Source: Prevotella sp. UBA2809 (lineage in GTDB: Bacteria; Bacteroidota; Bacteroidia; Bacteroidales; Bacteroidaceae). From it: a DNA stretch of 10,368 nt. This document shows positions 7,601-10,368 of this stretch, in pieces. Each line of letters begins with the position of its first letter. Positions within the stretch are counted from its first letter, which is position 1. The stretch is taken from NCBI GenBank assembly GCA_002351725.1, contig DEHD01000030.1, forward strand, positions 1-10,368. The letters are read 5' to 3'. Both the position numbers and the translations under genes were made by a program. The notes beneath the pieces were generated by a model. That model had not been told where the DNA came from, ran no database searches, and saw only the letters and a list, made by a program, of their open reading frames with translations.

Positions 7601-7605
7601 AGGAG
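7601..7605 (+). promoter_or_regulatory. Strong Shine-Dalgarno before the GH43 gene
   Basis: AGGAG sits 8 nt before ATG 7614, within an A-rich run in the 17-bp gap after the symporter. It decides the start: an in-frame TTG at 7608 is only 2 nt from it. A purine-rich site this good is uncommon in Bacteroidetes and may favour high GH43 output from the shared message. Confidence 0.6.
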
Positions 7606-7613
7606 ATTTGTTT

Positions 7614-8618
7614 ATGAAACCACGTTATCTTTACCCGAAAGATTATTATGCAGATCCATCTGCAAACGTTTTTAACGGAAAACTATATGTATATCCCTCA
7701 CACGACTGGGAGGCCGGAGCTGCCTTCGATGATGATGGCGGTCACTTCCAGATGAAAGACTATCACGTTATCTCAATGGAAGATGTTGAGAATGGTGAGG
7801 TAACCGATTATGGAAAGATTCTGGATGTTGCCGACGTTAAGTGGGCCGAAAAGCAGATGTGGGATAACGACTGTGTAGAGAAGGATGGCAAGTATTATCT
7901 CATCTTTTCGGCTAAGGATTACAACGGCGTATTCCACCTTGGTGTGGCAATCGCTGATAAGCCCGAGGGCCCATTCGTACCTCAGGAGCACCCTATCCGT
8001 GGATCATTCTCTATCGACCCAAGTGTATTCAAGGATGAGGACGGACAGATTTACTGCTACTTCGGCGGTCTGTGGGGTGGTCAACTGCAGTGGTATCAGT
8101 CACCTAAGCAGCTGCTGAAAGAGGGTGGTGTAGACCTTGGTCCTGCTGCTGATAAGAAGACTCAGCTCTTTGCACCTGCTGATGTGCCTGCATTGTCAAG
8201 CTTCGTTGTTAAGATGAGCGACGATGTACTGCAGTTCGCTGAGGCTCCACGTAGTGTTGTAGTGCTTGATAAGGACGGACAGCCACTAAAGGCTGGTGAT
8301 CCTCACCGTTTCTTCGAGGCTTCGTGGATGCACAAGTATAATGGTAAGTACTATTTCAGTTATTCTACCGGCGATAGCCACATGCTTTGCTATGCTATCG
8401 GCGATAATCCTTATGGACCATTTACCTATCAGGGCGTTATCCTTGATCCTGTTGTTGGATGGACTACCCATCACTCTATCGTAGAGTATAAGGGCGAGTG
8501 GTTCTTGTTCTATCACGATTGCGTTCCTTCAAACGATATTACACACCTGCGCTCACTTAAGGTTCAGCGCCTGTTCTATAACGAGGACGGAACGATTCAG
8601 AAGGTTGTGAATGAATAA
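7614..8618 (+). CDS. Cytoplasmic GH43 glycosidase (subfamily 1-like beta-xylosidase/alpha-L-arabinofuranosidase)
   Basis: 334 aa, no signal peptide. Five-bladed beta-propeller glycosidase of family 43. The three expected acidic residues are visible: catalytic base Asp14 in YYADPSANVF, pKa-modulating Asp135 in SFSIDPSVF, and general acid Glu235 in RFFEASWMHKYNGKYY. Blade motifs such as KLYVYPSHDWEAG (23-35), YFGGLWGGQLQWY (149-161) and GWTTHHSIVEYKGEWFLFYH (282-301, with the propeller-centre His286/His287 region) match what I recall for GH43 subfamily 1, single-domain enzymes that release xylose and/or arabinose from short oligosaccharides. Lack of a leader places it in the cytoplasm, acting on sugars brought in by the upstream symporter. 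Preference between xylose and arabinose cannot be read from sequence. Its last codons overlap the start of the sigma factor gene by 8 bp. Confidence 0.92.
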   Translation: MKPRYLYPKDYYADPSANVFNGKLYVYPSHDWEAGAAFDDDGGHFQMKDYHVISMEDVENGEVTDYGKILDVADVKWAEKQMWDNDCVEKDGKYYLIFSAKDYNGVFHLGVAIADKPEGPFVPQEHPIRGSFSIDPSVFKDEDGQIYCYFGGLWGGQLQWYQSPKQLLKEGGVDLGPAADKKTQLFAPADVPALSSFVVKMSDDVLQFAEAPRSVVVLDKDGQPLKAGDPHRFFEASWMHKYNGKYYFSYSTGDSHMLCYAIGDNPYGPFTYQGVILDPVVGWTTHHSIVEYKGEWFLFYHDCVPSNDITHLRSLKVQRLFYNEDGTIQKVVNE

Positions 8619-9105
8619 TCAACACCTTATAACCAATTATTACATTACTCACCGTGGCGAGTTGCTTTCGTATGTAAGTGCTCGCCTGAGTGGAAGAGCA
8701 GAGGCAGAAGACGTTGTACAAGACGTCTTTCTGCGTCTGCTCACATCCACCAAACTTATCTCTGAAGTTACTTTGCCTGCTTTGGTCTACACCACTGCCC
8801 GCAATATTATATTTGACATACACCGTCGTTATGCAAATGTGGATGATTACGAGCATTATATCCGTAAGGTTTGCAGCGATGAGCTATCTACCGACTCAGT
8901 TTATTCAATGCATGAGATTATTGAGCAGATGGAGCGTGGATTAGCCCGACTACCAGAGAACTTCCGTGAGGTTTATCGCCTGCACATCTATGATGGAATG
9001 AAGGTTAGTGAAATATCCGACTTTCTTGGCGATAGCTACAAGAGTGTAGAGTATCGTCTGGGTACAGCTCGTAAGGTGGTTAGGGGGTATCTGAAAGCTA
9101 TTTGA
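8611..9105 (+). CDS. ECF-type RNA polymerase sigma factor
   Basis: 164 aa, the size of a minimal sigma factor with regions 2 and 4 only. Region 2 covers about 8-75, with AEAEDVVQDVFLRLL (30-44, core-binding helix) and YTTARNIIFDIHRR (60-73, -10 recognition). Region 4 covers about 105-162, with LARLPENFREVYRLH (111-125) and the helix-turn-helix VSEISDFLGDSYKSVEYRL (132-150). The ATG lies inside the end of the GH43 gene (ATGAATAA, 8-bp overlap), so translation is probably coupled to GH43 expression. Most Bacteroidetes ECF factors of sugar loci sit beside a FecR-like anti-sigma; none follows here, because the next gene is convergent. Its target promoters are unknown; it could regulate its own operon, the divergent operon, or distant genes. 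Confidence 0.92.
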   Translation: MNNQHLITNYYITHRGELLSYVSARLSGRAEAEDVVQDVFLRLLTSTKLISEVTLPALVYTTARNIIFDIHRRYANVDDYEHYIRKVCSDELSTDSVYSMHEIIEQMERGLARLPENFREVYRLHIYDGMKVSEISDFLGDSYKSVEYRLGTARKVVRGYLKAI

Positions 9106-9655
9106 AAATCAATACCTTTAATTTATCGGTTGCAAACAGTTCGTTTGCAACTTTTTGTATGTCTTCGGCTGTAACCTTATCGATGCTCTCAAAAAGCCTG
9201 TCAACGTTTTTCTCCCAACCGTAGTGCAGGTAGCTCTTGCCAAAGTCTAAGGCAAACTGCTCCCTGTTGTCGCATGCTATTGCTATCTGTCCTTTAAGTT
9301 GCTGTTTTGCTGTTCTAAGTGCATTGGCACTGAGTGGCTTCTGCATGACCTTGTCGAGCTCGCGGCGTACCAGTCGAAGGCATTTGTTTATATCGTGAGG
9401 GTCGCAGCCGAAATAAATGCTCCACATTCCTGTGTCGCTATAGCTAACCATGGTGCTCTCTACGGTATAAACAAGTCCGTTACGCTCACGTAGAGCCAGG
9501 TTAAGACGGGCATTCATGCTTGGTCCGCCAAGTATGTTGTTTAGCAGATACAGAGTAATACGCATGGGGTGGTGTATGTCGTATCCTTTGGTTCCCATCA
9601 TCACATGAGCCTGATGCGATCCAATGTCTTTTATCGTAACATTCATTTTTTCCAT
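9098..9655 (-). CDS. M16 (insulinase-like) peptidase, C-terminal half, separate frame
   Basis: 185 aa from ATG 9655, or 182 aa from ATG 9646, which overlaps the upstream stop as ATGA. It corresponds to the second domain of an M16 peptidase. HQAHVMMGTKGYD, LLNNILGGPSMNARLNLALRE, the substrate-gripping RNGLVYTVES (Arg/Tyr) motif and IYFGCDP are typical of Bacteroidetes M16 proteins. By itself it has no zinc site. The first half lies just upstream in the +1-shifted frame with 13 bp overlap, so this is either the downstream part of one gene broken by a 1-nt lesion, or a coupled second subunit. Adding one base to the A6 run near 9651-9646 would give a single chain of 390 aa. Its stop overlaps the end of the convergent sigma factor gene by 8 bp. 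Confidence 0.75.
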   Translation of the reverse strand: MEKMNVTIKDIGSHQAHVMMGTKGYDIHHPMRITLYLLNNILGGPSMNARLNLALRERNGLVYTVESTMVSYSDTGMWSIYFGCDPHDINKCLRLVRRELDKVMQKPLSANALRTAKQQLKGQIAIACDNREQFALDFGKSYLHYGWEKNVDRLFESIDKVTAEDIQKVANELFATDKLKVLIFK

Positions 9656-10269
9656 GCTCCCTCAACTAATTTTATTACTTTCTTAAACTCTACATCGCCG
9701 TAGATAAAGAACACGGCATTGTCAGGACGGTAACAACGCTTAGTAAACCTGAGCGCATCTTCGGTTGTGTAGGTGCGTAACTGATCGGCCTGACCTAAGA
9801 TGTTGTGTCCAAGAGGGTGCCCCTCGAATAGCATATTCTCGAATTCGTCATAAATAAGTTCGGCTGGCGAATCATTGTAACTCTCTATTTCATCGCATAT
9901 TACCTCAACCTCTTTGTCAATCTCATGCTGTGGGTAGGTGCTGTTGAACACAATGTCGGTTAGAAGGCTGACGGCCTTGGCAATATGCTCCTTCTGTATA
10001 GCGGCATAGAATGTAGTATCTTCTTTGTTGGTAAACGCATTCAGGTCGCCACCCAATTGCTCCAGACCGTTTATTATCTGGAGTGCATTGCGGCTACGAG
10101 TTCCTTTAAATGTCATGTGTTCGCAGAAATGAGCCATACCCTCCTCGCCAGTCAACTCATCGCGTGCGCCGGCAGCTATCTGATAGCCGCAGTAAACAAC
10201 TTGCGCTACCGATGGCTTATGTATTATTCTAAGCCCATTCTGGAGGGTATATGTATTATAACTACTCAT
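9643..10269 (-). CDS. M16 (insulinase-like) zinc peptidase, N-terminal catalytic half
   Basis: 208 aa ending at TGA right after an A6 run. The inverted zinc motif HFCEH (His47, Glu50 catalytic base, His51) and the third ligand Glu127 in ICDEIESY, 76 residues later, are intact. NGLRIIHKPS, GARDELTGEEGMAHF, GGDLNAFTNKEDTTFY and GHPLGHNILG are characteristic of the small Bacteroidetes M16 peptidases, which are normally around 400-430 aa. There is no signal peptide, so it is likely cytoplasmic. The protein stops after FKKVIKLVEGAWKK, at the hinge between the two M16 domains, and the rest is encoded in the next frame. The usual interdomain linker also appears shortened. Gene start ATG 10269 follows a good promoter with a very short leader. 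It has no evident link to the sugar genes. Confidence 0.8.
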   Translation of the reverse strand: MSSYNTYTLQNGLRIIHKPSVAQVVYCGYQIAAGARDELTGEEGMAHFCEHMTFKGTRSRNALQIINGLEQLGGDLNAFTNKEDTTFYAAIQKEHIAKAVSLLTDIVFNSTYPQHEIDKEVEVICDEIESYNDSPAELIYDEFENMLFEGHPLGHNILGQADQLRTYTTEDALRFTKRCYRPDNAVFFIYGDVEFKKVIKLVEGAWKK

Positions 10270-10283
10270 ATCTATTTGCGTTG

Positions 10284-10314
10284 CAAAGGTATAACATTTT
10301 TCTTACATCACCAA
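10284..10314 (-). promoter_or_regulatory. Promoter of the M16 peptidase gene
   Basis: Leftward, TACCTTTG (10291-10284) matches TAnnTTTG exactly. TTG at 10314-10312 lies 20 bp upstream as the -33 element. The expected start near 10277 leaves fewer than ten leader bases before ATG 10269. The -33 element is formed by the end of the T-run of the preceding terminator. Confidence 0.7.
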
Positions 10315-10344
10315 AAAAGCCCCAAGATTTCTCCTGAGGCTTTT
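10313..10344 (-). terminator. Rho-independent terminator after the tRNA
   Basis: Leftward strand: an 11-bp stem AAAAGCCTCAG / TTGGGGCTTTT (two G-T wobbles) encloses an 8-nt loop (GAGAAATC), followed by further T residues. It lies 4 nt downstream of the tRNA discriminator base. The A-run on the other side means it could also stop rightward transcription. Confidence 0.75.
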
Positions 10345-10348
10345 GTTG

Positions 10349-10368
10349 TGGACCAGCCTGGGCTTGAA
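10349..10368 (-). tRNA. 3' end of a probable tRNA (partial)
   Basis: Only 20 bases are inside the window. Leftward they read as T-loop TTCAAGC, T-stem strand CCAGG, acceptor strand CTGGTCC and discriminator A, followed by CA, so CCA is not encoded. The expected 5' acceptor strand would be GGACCAG and the T-stem partner CCTGG. The anticodon is outside, so the amino acid cannot be stated. The terminator directly downstream supports an RNA gene end. Confidence 0.6.

Noticed and set aside
7608..7613. TTG start for the GH43 gene at 7608
   Set aside because: Only 2 nt from the AGGAG site; ATG 7614 has an 8-nt spacing.
9643..9655. Programmed -1 ribosomal frameshift on GGAAAAAATGA in the M16 gene
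   Set aside because: The zero-frame reading G-AAA-AAA is a poor slippery heptamer because the P-site codon would re-pair as GAA, and no downstream stimulatory hairpin is obvious; a frameshift lesion or coupled restart is simpler.
10349..10368. 3' end of tmRNA instead of a tRNA
   Set aside because: The inferred acceptor strand (GGACCAG partner) is unlike the GGGG-type tmRNA end and no CCA is encoded; an ordinary tRNA fits better, though the rest is outside the window.
1..10368. CRISPR array, insertion sequence, or phage genes
   Set aside because: No regularly spaced repeats, transposase, terminal inverted repeats or phage structural motifs were seen on either strand.

Overview
The window looks like chromosomal DNA from the Bacteroidales, most likely Prevotella/Segatella-like. 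The reasons are the promoters with the Bacteroidetes -7 box TAnnTTTG (four exact matches), mostly A/T-rich translation starts without a Shine-Dalgarno, moderate G+C, and gene families typical of gut or rumen Bacteroidetes. The assignment is an inference from style; no marker gene is present.

Layout. The left two thirds is transcribed leftward: a SASA/CE20-type carbohydrate esterase (5980-4031) and a GPH-family sugar:cation symporter (4019-2628) form one operon. A lipoprotein-like SpoIIE/PP2C phosphatase (2530-467) has its own promoter. It is followed after 23 bp by the 5' end of a secreted protein that resembles the start of GH51 arabinofuranosidases (443 to beyond position 1). From a 164-bp divergent control region a second operon runs rightward: another GPH symporter (6145-7596), a cytoplasmic GH43 enzyme (7614-8618) and an ECF sigma factor (8611-9105) whose start overlaps the GH43 stop. 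Convergent to it are the two halves of an M16 (insulinase-like) zinc peptidase in different frames (10269-9098). At the right edge lie a Rho-independent terminator and the 3' end of a probable tRNA.

Together the sugar genes read as a compact hemicellulose side-chain locus, probably for arabinoxylan or xylo-/arabino-oligosaccharides. The exported esterase removes acetyl groups, the two symporters import oligosaccharides, and the unsecreted GH43 cleaves them in the cytoplasm; the partial exported enzyme may remove arabinose. No SusC/SusD pair or hybrid two-component regulator is present in the window; the only obvious regulators are the ECF sigma factor and the phosphatase.

The most unusual feature is the leftward symporter (2628-4019). 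Compared with the paralogue at 6145-7596 and with MelB, its helix blocks are in a different order (TM1-5, then TM8-11-like, then TM6-7-like, then TM12). The swap preserves predicted topology. Second-tier points are the sigma factor without a visible anti-sigma, the split peptidase, complementary losses of the MelB-type cation aspartates, and an 11-bp tandem duplication at the esterase/symporter junction.
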